Source of the DNA: Verrucomicrobiota bacterium
GTDB lineage: Bacteria > Verrucomicrobiota > Verrucomicrobiia > Limisphaerales > UBA1319
DNA length: 64,000 nt
Reading direction: 5' to 3'
Assembly: GCA_022709905.1 (NCBI GenBank)
Contig: JAKLHY010000015.1
Span: 1 to 64,000 of the forward strand
Under the pieces are notes generated by a model. That model was not told where the DNA came from and did no database searches. It worked only from the letters and a program-made list of their open reading frames with translations. Positions within the stretch are counted from its first letter, which is position 1. Each line of letters starts with the position of its first letter. Positions 54,242-62,301 of this stretch are shown in pieces. Both the position numbers and the translations under genes were made by a program.

Positions 54242-56261
54242 GGGTTGTTGCCTGTTGAAGATGTTGGGTGATGGCCCGGCGGACGGTGTCCACCGTGCAT
54301 CGGCGAAGGGCCTGGCCCGCCACGCGGACTGTCGGGCCGTGATCACAGCGCTCGAAACAGAACGAGGCGCTGATCTCGACGCGGTCCTGGAGCTTTTGCC
54401 GCTCCACATCGTGCAACAGGGCCTGGAGGATGCCCTGCGAGCCCTTCACAAAACAGTTCGTGCCCACGCACACCTCCACTTTGAGTTTCTCATTGGCCTG
54501 GCCTTCGCCCAAACGGATGCTTTCCTCGGCAATCCGACGGCGGTTCTGATAATGGGTATGGAGCAGGCGATGGGCCTGGCGTCCGCCCACTTCGCCCAGG
54601 TGTTTCTGGTAATACTCCGTGATAACGAAATTGTCTTGTGACTTGTGCAGGTCCAGAGTTTTGTCGGCGTCATAGAGACTGCGGCAACGGAGGCGGCGCA
54701 CTTCGAGATCCCGGGTCACCGGTTGGCCGGCTCCGCCGATGCAGCCGCCGGGGCAGGCCATGACTTCGACCAGATCGGCCTGACACTCGCCCCGCCGCAG
54801 TTGCTCGATGAGCCGCCGGGCGTTGTTCAAGCCATGCACCACCGCCACATGGATGGGCGCGCCATCCACGTTGAGGGACGTCAGGCGCATCCCGTTCTCG
54901 CCTCGAACCCGATGAAAGTCCGGATTCTCGAGCGGGCGCCCGGTCATTTTCTCGACGGCATAACGGAGAACCGCCTCGGTCACGCCACCCGAGTTGCCGA
55001 AGATGATGCCGGCCCCTGTTTTGAAACCCATCGGCATGTCGAAAGACTCGGGCTGTAACTTCTGAAAACGCACGCCCGCTTCCTCGATCATGCGCGCCAA
55101 TTCCTGCGTCGTCAGCACGAAGTCCACGTCTGCGAGACCGTCTCGGATGAATTCGGGCCGCCTGGCTTCGAACTTTTTGGCGGTGCATGGCATGATCGAC
55201 ACGACGACCAGATTCTGGCGGCTGATGCCCAGTTCCGACGGCAGCAGTTCCTTGCACAAGGCGCCCAACATCTGCTGGGGCGACTTGCAGCTCGACAGAT
55301 GGGGCAAAAACTCGGGGTAATATTGCTCGGCGAATTTCACCCAGCCGGGACAGCAACTGGTGAACTGCGGAAGCCGCTCGCCCGATTTTTTGCGCTGCAG
55401 AAACTCATGGGCTTCCTCGATTACAGTGAGGTCCGCGCTAAAAGAGGTGTCGAAGATCCGCTTGAAGCCCAGCCGCCGCAATGCTGCCACGATTTGGCCG
55501 CTCACAACCATGCCCGCCGGCATGCCGAAGGCTTCCCCCAGCGCCACCCGCACCGCGGGCGCAATCTGCACGACGACAGTTTTCGCGGGATCCATCAACG
55601 CCCGCCACACCGATTCCACCTCGGATTTCGGCGTGAGGGCGCCTGTGGGGCAGACCGCGGCGCACTGCCCGCAGTTGACACACTCGACCTGGCCCAAGTC
55701 CTTGCCGAACGCCGGCATCACCGCCGCCTCGTGGCCGCGCCGCACAAAATCAATTGCCCCGATCCCCTGGATCTCCGCGCAGAGACGGACACAATCTCCG
55801 CACAACACGCACTTGTTGGGATCGCGCACCAGCGACAGCGACGAGTCATCCACCGGTTGGGAGCGGTGGACGGGTTGGAACCGCACCTTCCGAACATCCA
55901 GCTTGCGCGCGACTTCCTGGAGCTGGCAGGCGGAGTTCTTCGGACACGTCGGGCACTGCTGGTCGTGATTGGCCAGCAGGAGTTCGACCGCAATTTTGCG
56001 GATCTCGCGGATTTCGGCGGTTTGGGTGCGGATTTTCAGGCCAGGTTCGGGCGGGGTGGAACAGGCGCCCTGAATGCCGCGCCCTTCCACCTCAACCAGG
56101 CACAATCGGCAGGCCCCATACACGCTCAGGTCGGAGTGATAACAAAACGTCGGCAGTTCAATGCCCGCCTTGCGGATCACCTCGAGAAGATTGCGTTCGC
56201 CCTCGATCTCAACCTCCCGGCCGTCGACGTAAAGGGTTCGAATGGAATTCAATGATTTCAT
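54204..56261 (-). CDS. hydA: [FeFe] hydrogenase catalytic subunit HydA, multimeric electron-bifurcating type
   Basis: 685 residues. In order: [2Fe-2S] (Cys40, 51, 54, 67), His-ligated [4Fe-4S] (His99, Cys103, 106, 112), two [4Fe-4S] (about 151-205), the H-cluster domain with TSCCPGW (301-307), MPCTAKKFE (357-365) and VMACPGGCIGG (500-510), a small-subunit-like tail (about 545-575), and a C-terminal thioredoxin-like [2Fe-2S] domain (CVGTNCFVKG...CFERCDHGP). All H-cluster ligands and the proton-relay Cys are present. With HydB and HydC this is the set that couples NADH and ferredoxin to H2 in the cytoplasm. Confidence 0.95.
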   Translation of the reverse strand: MKSLNSIRTLYVDGREVEIEGERNLLEVIRKAGIELPTFCYHSDLSVYGACRLCLVEVEGRGIQGACSTPPEPGLKIRTQTAEIREIRKIAVELLLANHDQQCPTCPKNSACQLQEVARKLDVRKVRFQPVHRSQPVDDSSLSLVRDPNKCVLCGDCVRLCAEIQGIGAIDFVRRGHEAAVMPAFGKDLGQVECVNCGQCAAVCPTGALTPKSEVESVWRALMDPAKTVVVQIAPAVRVALGEAFGMPAGMVVSGQIVAALRRLGFKRIFDTSFSADLTVIEEAHEFLQRKKSGERLPQFTSCCPGWVKFAEQYYPEFLPHLSSCKSPQQMLGALCKELLPSELGISRQNLVVVSIMPCTAKKFEARRPEFIRDGLADVDFVLTTQELARMIEEAGVRFQKLQPESFDMPMGFKTGAGIIFGNSGGVTEAVLRYAVEKMTGRPLENPDFHRVRGENGMRLTSLNVDGAPIHVAVVHGLNNARRLIEQLRRGECQADLVEVMACPGGCIGGAGQPVTRDLEVRRLRCRSLYDADKTLDLHKSQDNFVITEYYQKHLGEVGGRQAHRLLHTHYQNRRRIAEESIRLGEGQANEKLKVEVCVGTNCFVKGSQGILQALLHDVERQKLQDRVEISASFCFERCDHGPTVRVAGQALRRCTVDTVRRAITQHLQQATTHDHSTSKPGDIH

Positions 56262-56268
56262 CAGGTGG

Positions 56269-58140
56269 TTAGGACAGACCGGTGATGGCGTTGAATTTGC
56301 AGGCCTTGACGCAGGCCCCGCACTTGATGCAGCGCGCCGCCAGGATGGTATGCGGCTTCTTGCGTTCTCCCTGTATGGCGCCGACCGGGCAGTGCCGGAC
56401 GCATGCGGTGCACCCCTTGCATTTCACCGGATCGATCGAGGCCTTGGCCAAAGCCCGACACTGACCGGTGGGACAGTGCCGGTGAAACACATGCGCGTCG
56501 TATTCGGTCCGAAAATATCTCAGCGTGGACAGCACGGGATTGGGCGCCGTTTTGCCCAGGCCGCAGAGCGATCCCTTTTGCACCGCTCGGGCCAGCTTTT
56601 CCAGCAGCTCCAACGTCTCTCCGGATGCGCGGCCTTCGATGATCTCGTCCAGCAGCGCCAGCATTTGCCGGGTGCCTTCCCGGCAAAGGACACATTTACC
56701 GCAGCTTTCCCGCTGCGTGAAATCCATGAAGAACCGTGCAATCGCCACCATGCAGGTCCGCTGATTCATCGCCACCAGCCCCCCCGAGCCGACCATGGCG
56801 CCGGCATCCCGCAGGGAATCGTAATCGAGCGGCAGGTCGAGATGTTCACGGGTCAAACAACCGCCCGAAGGACCTCCAATCTGCACCGCCTTGAATCCCT
56901 CCGGGCTGGGATGACCCGCGCGATCGGTGATGCCGCCCCCAATCTCCTCGACCACTTCGCGAAGCGTCGTGCCAAAGGGGACCTCGATCAGCCCCGTGTT
57001 GGCCACGTGCCCCGTCAAGGCAAATGTCTTGGTCCCGGGAGACGCCAGGGTCCCCACTTCGCGGAAATGAGCGGCGCCTTCTCGAATAATCCGCGCCGCC
57101 TGGACGAGCGTTTCCACATTGTTAATGACGGTCGGTTGCCCCCATAAGCCGCTCTGGGCCGGAAAAGGCGGTTTGGGACGCGGCATGCCCCGGCAGCCTT
57201 CGAGGGACGCAATCAATGCGGTTTCTTCGCCACACACAAAGGCGCCGGCGCCCTCCAAGACCTCGCAGGTCAACCCCAGGCCCGATTCGAATACGTTCGC
57301 TCCCAGAAAACCCATGGCCTGGGCATCGCGCACGGCCTGGCGCATCCGGCGCACCGCCAAGGGATACTCGGCGCGCACATAAATAATGCTTTCCCGGGCG
57401 CCGATGGCGCGCGCGGCAATCATCAAACCTTCCAGAACGCTGTGGGGATTGCCCTCCATGACGCTGCGATTCATAAACGCGCCGGGGTCCCCTTCGTCCG
57501 CGTTGCAGATCACATATTTTTCCGGCTCCGCCTGAAGCCGTGCGGCGTCCCATTTCCGGCCGGTTGGGAACCCCCCGCCCCCGCGTCCCCGCAGACCGGA
57601 GCGGGTGATCTCGGCGCAGATGGCCTCGGGCGTCAGTTCACGGAAAGCCTTTCGCGCCGCCGTGTAGCCGTTGTGATGGAGATACTCCCGGATGCACTCG
57701 GGATCAATCACCCCACAGAGATCCAGAACCCGCCGTTGCTGGCGCCGGTAAAACGGAATCTCGCCGGGCCCCGGACAGGCCTTGCCTGTGGAAGGATCCA
57801 CATAAAGCAGCCGGTCCACGACCTCCCGGTTCACCAGCGTGCGACCAATGATCTCCGGCACGTCGTCCACCTTCACCTGCCGGTAGAGAACGCCATCGGG
57901 CAGAATCGTAACCAGCGGGCCCATCTGACAGAAACCCTGGCAGCCGCTTTTGTGCAGCCGCAAGTCGTGGTCATGAGCTTCGGGTTCGAACTCGGTGGTC
58001 ACGGCGACTCCGGCGGCGGCGATCTGATCGAGAAAGGCCTGGAACACGCGCTGAGCGCCGTTGGCAATACAACCGGTGCCGGCGCAAACCACCACGCGAC
58101 GGCCGGCAGCCATCGCTGAATCATGCAGGGGAGCAATCAC
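56269..58140 (-). CDS. hydB: NADH-binding diaphorase subunit HydB (NuoF-like)
   Basis: 623 residues from the GTG at 58140, favoured over an ATG at 58113 because AAGGAGG (58148-58154, minus strand) stands seven bases upstream and the start overlaps the hydC stop (GTGA). An N-terminal [2Fe-2S] domain (CAGTGCIANG...SGCQGFCQMGP) is followed by the NuoF core with FMN/NADH sites (LRGRGGGGFPTGRKWD, NADEGDPGAFMNR) and SCGKCVLCREGT for a [4Fe-4S]. A C-terminal 2x[4Fe-4S] ferredoxin completes it (CKGCTACVRHCP, CIKCGACVKACK). It is the flavin site of the HydABC complex. Confidence 0.95.
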   Translation of the reverse strand: MIAPLHDSAMAAGRRVVVCAGTGCIANGAQRVFQAFLDQIAAAGVAVTTEFEPEAHDHDLRLHKSGCQGFCQMGPLVTILPDGVLYRQVKVDDVPEIIGRTLVNREVVDRLLYVDPSTGKACPGPGEIPFYRRQQRRVLDLCGVIDPECIREYLHHNGYTAARKAFRELTPEAICAEITRSGLRGRGGGGFPTGRKWDAARLQAEPEKYVICNADEGDPGAFMNRSVMEGNPHSVLEGLMIAARAIGARESIIYVRAEYPLAVRRMRQAVRDAQAMGFLGANVFESGLGLTCEVLEGAGAFVCGEETALIASLEGCRGMPRPKPPFPAQSGLWGQPTVINNVETLVQAARIIREGAAHFREVGTLASPGTKTFALTGHVANTGLIEVPFGTTLREVVEEIGGGITDRAGHPSPEGFKAVQIGGPSGGCLTREHLDLPLDYDSLRDAGAMVGSGGLVAMNQRTCMVAIARFFMDFTQRESCGKCVLCREGTRQMLALLDEIIEGRASGETLELLEKLARAVQKGSLCGLGKTAPNPVLSTLRYFRTEYDAHVFHRHCPTGQCRALAKASIDPVKCKGCTACVRHCPVGAIQGERKKPHTILAARCIKCGACVKACKFNAITGLS

Positions 58141-58655
58141 GGGGCCGCCTCCTTGGCCACAATGTCATCAATCAGCTTGACCGCGCTCTCCGGCGTCATC
58201 TGACCGTGGACCTCATCGTTCACCACGACCACCGGGGCCAGTCCGCACGCGCCCAGACAGGCGACCGTTTCCAGGGTGAACAGCAGGTCGGGTGTGGTTT
58301 GGCGCTTGCCTTCGAGACCGAGTCGGCGACGGAGGGCTTCCAGGATCGGGAGGGAATCCTTGACATGGCAGGCGGTGCCGTCGCAGATCCGGATGAGATA
58401 CTTGCCTTTGGGTTGGAGGGCAAAGTGGGCGTAGAACGTGGCCACCCCAAAAACACGGGCGGGCGGGACATCCAGCGCCGTGGCCACATAAGTGAGCACT
58501 TCCGGTGGCAGGTAGCGGTATTCCTCCTGCACCGCTTGCAGGATCGGGATCAGCCGGGAAGGACGGCGTTCGTGCTGGTCAACGATCGAGCAGACCTTCA
58601 CAAACTTCCGCGCCGTGCCGGGTTTTCTTTGAAGAGTAGGCATGGTGTTAGGCAT
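58137..58655 (-). CDS. hydC: HydC (NuoE-like) [2Fe-2S] subunit
   Basis: 172 residues. CDGTACHVKDS and CLGACGLAPVVVVND hold the four ligands of the NuoE-type thioredoxin-like [2Fe-2S] cluster, and the helical N-terminus (ILQAVQEEYRYLPPEVLTYVATAL) is typical. It carries electrons between the HydB flavin and HydA. It starts three bases after rex and overlaps hydB. Confidence 0.94.
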   Translation of the reverse strand: MPNTMPTLQRKPGTARKFVKVCSIVDQHERRPSRLIPILQAVQEEYRYLPPEVLTYVATALDVPPARVFGVATFYAHFALQPKGKYLIRICDGTACHVKDSLPILEALRRRLGLEGKRQTTPDLLFTLETVACLGACGLAPVVVVNDEVHGQMTPESAVKLIDDIVAKEAAP

Positions 58656-58658
58656 GGA

Positions 58659-59336
58659 TTAAAACCGGGGAATTGCGGCGCTCTGGCTCGGGGTCGTTCG
58701 CAAAACTCCGGCCAGTTTCTGAGACAAAAAGGCCAGGGAACAGTAAAGATCTTCGTTCAGGACAATGGTCGATTCCGGCACTCGTAGTTGCACGGGAGCG
58801 AAGTTCCAGATGGCCCGAATCCCCCCTTGTATCATCAGGTCCGCCACCGCCTGGGCCGCCGGCGCCGGCACCGTAATGATGCCAATCAAGATCCCCATCT
58901 GCCGGGCCAGAGCCACCAGACGGTCGAGAGGCAGGATTTCCTTGTGATGAATTTTCTGACCCACCTTGGCCGCGTCGTTGTCGAAGACGGCCACGATGTT
59001 CAGGCCGCATCGCTCAAATTTTTTGTAGCCCAGGAGGGCGGCCCCCATGCTGCCCACGCCGACCAGGAAAGTTTCCTGGACGTTTTTCCAGCCGAGAAAC
59101 CGCTCGATGCCATCGATCAAATGGGTCAGCACATAGCCCACCCGCGGACGGCCTTCGATGCCGGCGGCCTCAAAATCCTTGCGGATCTGGGTTGGATCCA
59201 GTTTCAGCTCGAGGCCGATGTCGGTGCACGAAACATTCTCGCGGCCCAGCTTGTCCAGTTGCAGGAGGTAACGATGATAAAGGGGCAGCCGTCGCAACGT
59301 GGGTTCGGGCACCGTCTTGGAGGATTCAACGCCCAT
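58659..59336 (-). CDS. rex: Redox-sensing repressor Rex
   Basis: 225 residues. The N-terminal winged helix (LPLYHRYLLQL...CTDIGLELKLDPTQIRKDFEAAG, then GRPRVGY) and a Rossmann domain (FLVGVGSMGAALLGY, VAVFDND, ITVPAPAAQAVADLMIQGGIRAIWNFAPVQL) are diagnostic. Rex binds DNA when NADH is scarce and releases it as NADH accumulates. Here it is the first gene of the HydABC operon. The start is supported by GGAAGG eight bases upstream. The C-terminal extension after LYCSLAFLSQKLA is short and unremarkable. Confidence 0.95.
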   Translation of the reverse strand: MGVESSKTVPEPTLRRLPLYHRYLLQLDKLGRENVSCTDIGLELKLDPTQIRKDFEAAGIEGRPRVGYVLTHLIDGIERFLGWKNVQETFLVGVGSMGAALLGYKKFERCGLNIVAVFDNDAAKVGQKIHHKEILPLDRLVALARQMGILIGIITVPAPAAQAVADLMIQGGIRAIWNFAPVQLRVPESTIVLNEDLYCSLAFLSQKLAGVLRTTPSQSAAIPRF

Positions 59337-59361
59337 GCATCACCTTCCTTGGCGCGGGCAA

Positions 59362-59393
59362 TCGAGAATCTTTTTTCGATAAATGTTTCTCGA
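59362..59393. promoter_or_regulatory. Candidate Rex operator: three TCGA half-sites
   Basis: TCGATAAATGTTTCTCGA at 59376-59393 is an 18-bp imperfect palindrome (7 of 9 pairs). A further TCGAGAA at 59362 makes a second overlapping palindrome with the central TCGA, so half-sites recur every 14 bases. It lies 26-57 bases before the rex start, the place for an autoregulatory operator. It differs from the common TTGTGAA type, so Rex binding is inference. Confidence 0.5.
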
Positions 59394-59466
59394 TTCGTTA
59401 TCAGAAAAAAATTCCGCGGGAATGTTCATCCGGTCTGTGTGTTTAGTGAATTTGATGGAGACAACA

Positions 59467-59487
59467 GGGGAGGTCCTCGGCCTCCCC
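59467..59487 (-). terminator. Hairpin after the unknown gene, before rex
   Basis: GGGGAGG and CCTCCCC form a 7-bp stem with a 7-base loop, 27 bases past the stop of the 223-residue gene. The T tract behind it on the minus strand is poor, so it may be weak. It would separate that gene from the rex-hyd operon. Confidence 0.4.
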
Positions 59488-59513
59488 CGGCGAAGCGCGC
59501 CTTGCCCGGCTCT

Positions 59514-60185
59514 CTAGGCGGCCACCAGCTTCCGGTAGTTATGGCTGACGGCCCATTCGGCAAACCGCTTGATTTCCTCCAGGACCCGGTTCAGTGCCCG
59601 CACTGACGTCGGGCTGGGAATGCGTCGAATTTGGTCGGCCACTTTCACCGGGCTCGACACACAGGCCGCGATTTGCTCCTGCGTCACCGACGAAGCCCGC
59701 TTGAGAACATCCTCCGACGCAAACGAAAACTGCCCGTCCACCGGCTGATACCCCAGCAAATCGTGCAAAACAACACAGCCGCGGGAGTAGGCGATGTTCA
59801 ACGCGGGCGGCGCAACCAGGGCGGTTGGATTTTCCGTGACGGGAATGATCATGATCTCTTCGGTGGGTCGATCTGGATTTTTCTCGCAGGTCAGGGGCCC
59901 CGTCCGGATGCCCAACTGGAATAACGCCGACACGATGGCATCGGCCAATTGAGTGGTGCGCCCGGAAAAGTGGGGGGGCACATTGAGTTTGATCACACCA
60001 GTTGGTTCCAAGGGACTGCAGGTGTTGTCCAAGTCAAAGAAATTCATGAACCGTCGGTCCCACTGGACGCCGTCCTTGAGGAACAGATGCTCCAACACGT
60101 TGACGGTGAGATAATCGCGCAGATCCAGAATGGTGTGGGTGGGCATCTGCTTGGGTGCATCCACGATACTGATTTCCAGTTTCAT
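59514..60185 (-). CDS. Unrecognised conserved-looking protein next to the hydrogen operon
   Basis: 223 residues from the ATG at 60185 (an ATG at 60221 is possible). No signal peptide, no transmembrane helix, no metal motif. It begins MKLEISIVDAPKQ and reads as mixed alpha/beta, with a hydrophobic middle (ADAIVSALFQLG, EEIMIIPVTENPTALVAPP) and a helical end (SVRALNRVLEEIKRFAEWAV). Base composition is like its neighbours, so it looks like a real gene. A sigma-54-like promoter lies upstream. I cannot name it. It runs in the same direction as rex, 177 bases away. Confidence 0.7.
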   Translation of the reverse strand: MKLEISIVDAPKQMPTHTILDLRDYLTVNVLEHLFLKDGVQWDRRFMNFFDLDNTCSPLEPTGVIKLNVPPHFSGRTTQLADAIVSALFQLGIRTGPLTCEKNPDRPTEEIMIIPVTENPTALVAPPALNIAYSRGCVVLHDLLGYQPVDGQFSFASEDVLKRASSVTQEQIAACVSSPVKVADQIRRIPSPTSVRALNRVLEEIKRFAEWAVSHNYRKLVAA

Positions 60186-60288
60186 AATGTCAGTGTCCGT
60201 TGGCTCAAGCGTGTCGCCCATGGCCTCAGGCCCTTTGTGTCGCCCGGATCCTGGGTGAAACGCGGCTGCAACGGCTGGGATTTGCCCA

Positions 60289-60305
60289 ATGCAATTTCGA
60301 TGCCA
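60289..60305 (-). promoter_or_regulatory. Sigma-54-like promoter of the unknown gene
   Basis: TGGCATCGAAATTGCAT on the minus strand keeps GG and GC ten bases apart and the flanking TGGCA/TTGCAT, with two departures from consensus between them. Start would be near 60279, about 95 bases before the ATG at 60185. Confidence 0.5.
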
Positions 60306-60327
60306 AACACGAATTCCCCGCGAAATG

Positions 60328-60342
60328 CCCTGTTTTACAGGG
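60328..60342. promoter_or_regulatory. 15-bp dyad upstream of the sigma-54-like promoter
   Basis: CCCTGT-TTT-ACAGGG is a perfect 6+6 inverted repeat about 50 bases before the predicted start. It may be a regulator site; as a terminator it lacks a T tract. Confidence 0.35.
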
Positions 60343-60366
60343 ACTTTTGGGCAGAATCCGAAAAAA

Positions 60367-61479
60367 TCAGGTTAACGAAAACTCGACATCTGCGAAGGTT
60401 CGTTGCCGGGATTTCACCCTCCATGATCGATTGGAAGCGCAGTGATGTGACCGCCAGATCCAAAGCAATCTGTAAAAATCTAAGGAGATCAACCCGAGTT
60501 CCGCGAAATGGGCATTCGGCCATCGCTGATGATCATTTCCGCGAGCCCGGCCATTGCCTTTGTGCCGTTTGCGCAGCACGCTGCGCAATCGCCCGCGTAT
60601 CCATTGGTCCAGGGATTCGAAGATGTTCGGAATGCTGTGTTGGAAGTAGTTGAACCAGCCTCGCAGCGTCCGGTTGGTTTCCTCGATGATTTGTTTCATC
60701 GAATCACTTCGCGTGCGCTGCGTTTTCTGCCGGATGGCTTCTTTGAACTTTTCCAGGCTTTTCTGGCGTGGCCATCTCATGCCACGCTCGAAATGATACC
60801 CCAAAAAGTCGAAGCCCCCGGTTTGATTGGCGTCCACCAGGCGCGTTTTGGTGGGGTGCAGCGTTAAGCCCGCTTGCTCCACCCATTGGCGCACCTCTTG
60901 CAGAGCCGCTTGGGCTTTCTCTTGATTTTCGCACAGAATGATGAAGTCGTCGGCATACCGGACCATTTCCCATCCCTTCCCGGCCATCCATTGGTCCAGG
61001 GGGTTGAGATAGATATTGGCCAGCAGCGGACTGAGCACAGCCCCTGGCGGTGTGCCCGTCTCGGTCGGATTCCATCCCTTGCCGCTTTCCATCACGCCTT
61101 GCTTCAGGAACCGCTCGATCAGTTTTAAAACGGCTCCATCGGCCACGCGCTCCGCGACCGCAGCCAGGAGTTTCTCCTGTGGAATACTATCGAAGTAGCC
61201 TTTCAAATCGGCGTCTACAATCCACCTCTTGCCTGCCGCCAGCAGTTGGGCAACGCGTCGAAGCGCGTCCTTGGCTCCTCGTCCGGGCCTGAATCCATAG
61301 CTGTGCTCGGCAAAGGTATGCTCGAAGATCGGCTCCAGCGCGTTGCGCAGGGCCATTTCGACAACCCGGTTTTCGACCGGGGGCACTGCTTCCGTCCACG
61401 CCCATCGGGGCGCGACTGCTCTGCCTTGTTTAGCCTTCGGCACTCCCGGCAGTGAGATTTGTAGTTGTGTGTCCTTCAC
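60367..61479 (-). pseudogene. ltrA: Group II intron reverse transcriptase/maturase, internally deleted and 3'-truncated
   Basis: 370 codons. MKDTQLQISLPGVPKAKQGR is the usual intron-ORF start, but at about residue 31 (near 61389) it jumps straight to PVENRVVEMALRNALEPIFE. The RT0-RT2 blocks (roughly 130 residues with the RRVxIPKxxGxxRPLGIP segment) are therefore missing. RT5 with YADD (175-178), thumb and maturase domain are present. After HFAELGLISL (residue 333, near 60480) the normal C-terminus is replaced by unrelated sequence to the stop at 60367. An active polymerase is not expected. Confidence 0.85.
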
Positions 61480-61932
61480 GCTTCCACTTTCCTGCCCTCC
61501 TTCGCTCCACGGTCGTTACCCGCTTCATCGCTATTATGAGGGCTCTGACTCCTGCCTTGCTCCTTTCAGCACCAAGGCAGGTATCCTTGATTCATCAGCC
61601 TGCATTTCCGGACATTCCGTCTCCAACCACCCCATGCGCCCCGGTTCTGGCATTGCTTCTTGGCTCCAGACTGGCTTGGCCACCGACTCGCTGGATTGGG
61701 CTATCGGCGGTGCTTCGGACTTCGCTCATCCCTAGCAGTCTCGTCAGTCGCATAAGGCCGTATCGAGTTCGTTGCGTGGATCGCCATTGGATCCATCAGT
61801 TCTACGGACTATCCGTTCACTTCCAGTTGCTCTCCACCTCACCTCGCGGTGACGCAGTTTCTTTCCGTTACTGGCGTGAAGCTCCGCCAGAGAGGGACTT
61901 TCACCCTCCTATGCACGCTAACTCTCAAGCGC
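60480..61932 (-). mobile_element. Group II intron relic
   Basis: The 5' end is placed at GTGCG (61928-61932, minus strand), the group II start consensus, followed by about 450 bases of structured non-coding RNA before the maturase start. The 3' end is lost: no domain V hairpin or terminal AY was found beyond 60480. It sits exactly against the end of a 92-bp repeat. Confidence 0.75.
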
Positions 61933-62024
61933 ACTAGGGTCGGACCGCCCGGGCCAGCCGGGCTTGTTTGAAGCATCCCGCTCTTGAGTCTCCGCGTCCG
62001 GCGCGCTCGGCGATCGCGCCCTAC
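61933..62024. repeat. 92-bp tandem repeat, copy 1
   Basis: Begins TAGGGTCGGACCGCCCGGGC and ends with CGGCGATCGCGCCCTACCA; the second copy is 62041-62132. The unit contains the GGCGCG...CGCGCC palindrome typical of dispersed intergenic repeats in this lineage. Copy 1 ends exactly where the intron begins. Confidence 0.75.
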
Positions 62025-62040
62025 CAATCGCGCCCTGCCG

Positions 62041-62132
62041 GGTAGGGTCGGACCGCCCGGGCTGACCGAGCTTTTCTGAGACGTTCTGTTTCGGAGTCCC
62101 TGCGTTCGGCGCGCTCGGCGATCGCGCCCTAC
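62041..62132. repeat. 92-bp tandem repeat, copy 2
   Basis: Same length and ends as copy 1, about 75% identical, with the middle third most diverged. The two copies are separated by 16 bases. The remaining 169 bases to the next gene hold a TTTTGTCGTAGC/AATATTTTGTCGC near-repeat but no gene. Confidence 0.75.
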
Positions 62133-62301
62133 CATTTGCGCGCCTGGCAGCCGCGCCCAACTCACAGCGTTCCGGTTCATCGGAAGCCCCCCCTGTGGCT
62201 TCCCGCCCCATGAATCCCCTATCAATTGTCGCGACAAATTTTGTCGTAGCTACGTAATATTTTGTCGCGATCCCCTTCAAAGATTTTCGGTCTCGCATCC
62301 C

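Noticed and set aside
52640..54271. 543-codon plus-strand frame
   Set aside because: It lies antisense to hydG/hydF, whose motifs are complete; the long frame follows from GC-rich codon use.
61452..61937. 161-codon plus-strand frame opposite the start of the intron
   Set aside because: It is the reverse complement of group II intron RNA; frames like this arise from intron structure and are often mis-annotated as proteins.
61933..62132. Two spaced repeats as a possible CRISPR array
   Set aside because: Only two units of 92 bases with a 16-base gap and no cas genes; a tandem intergenic repeat fits better.
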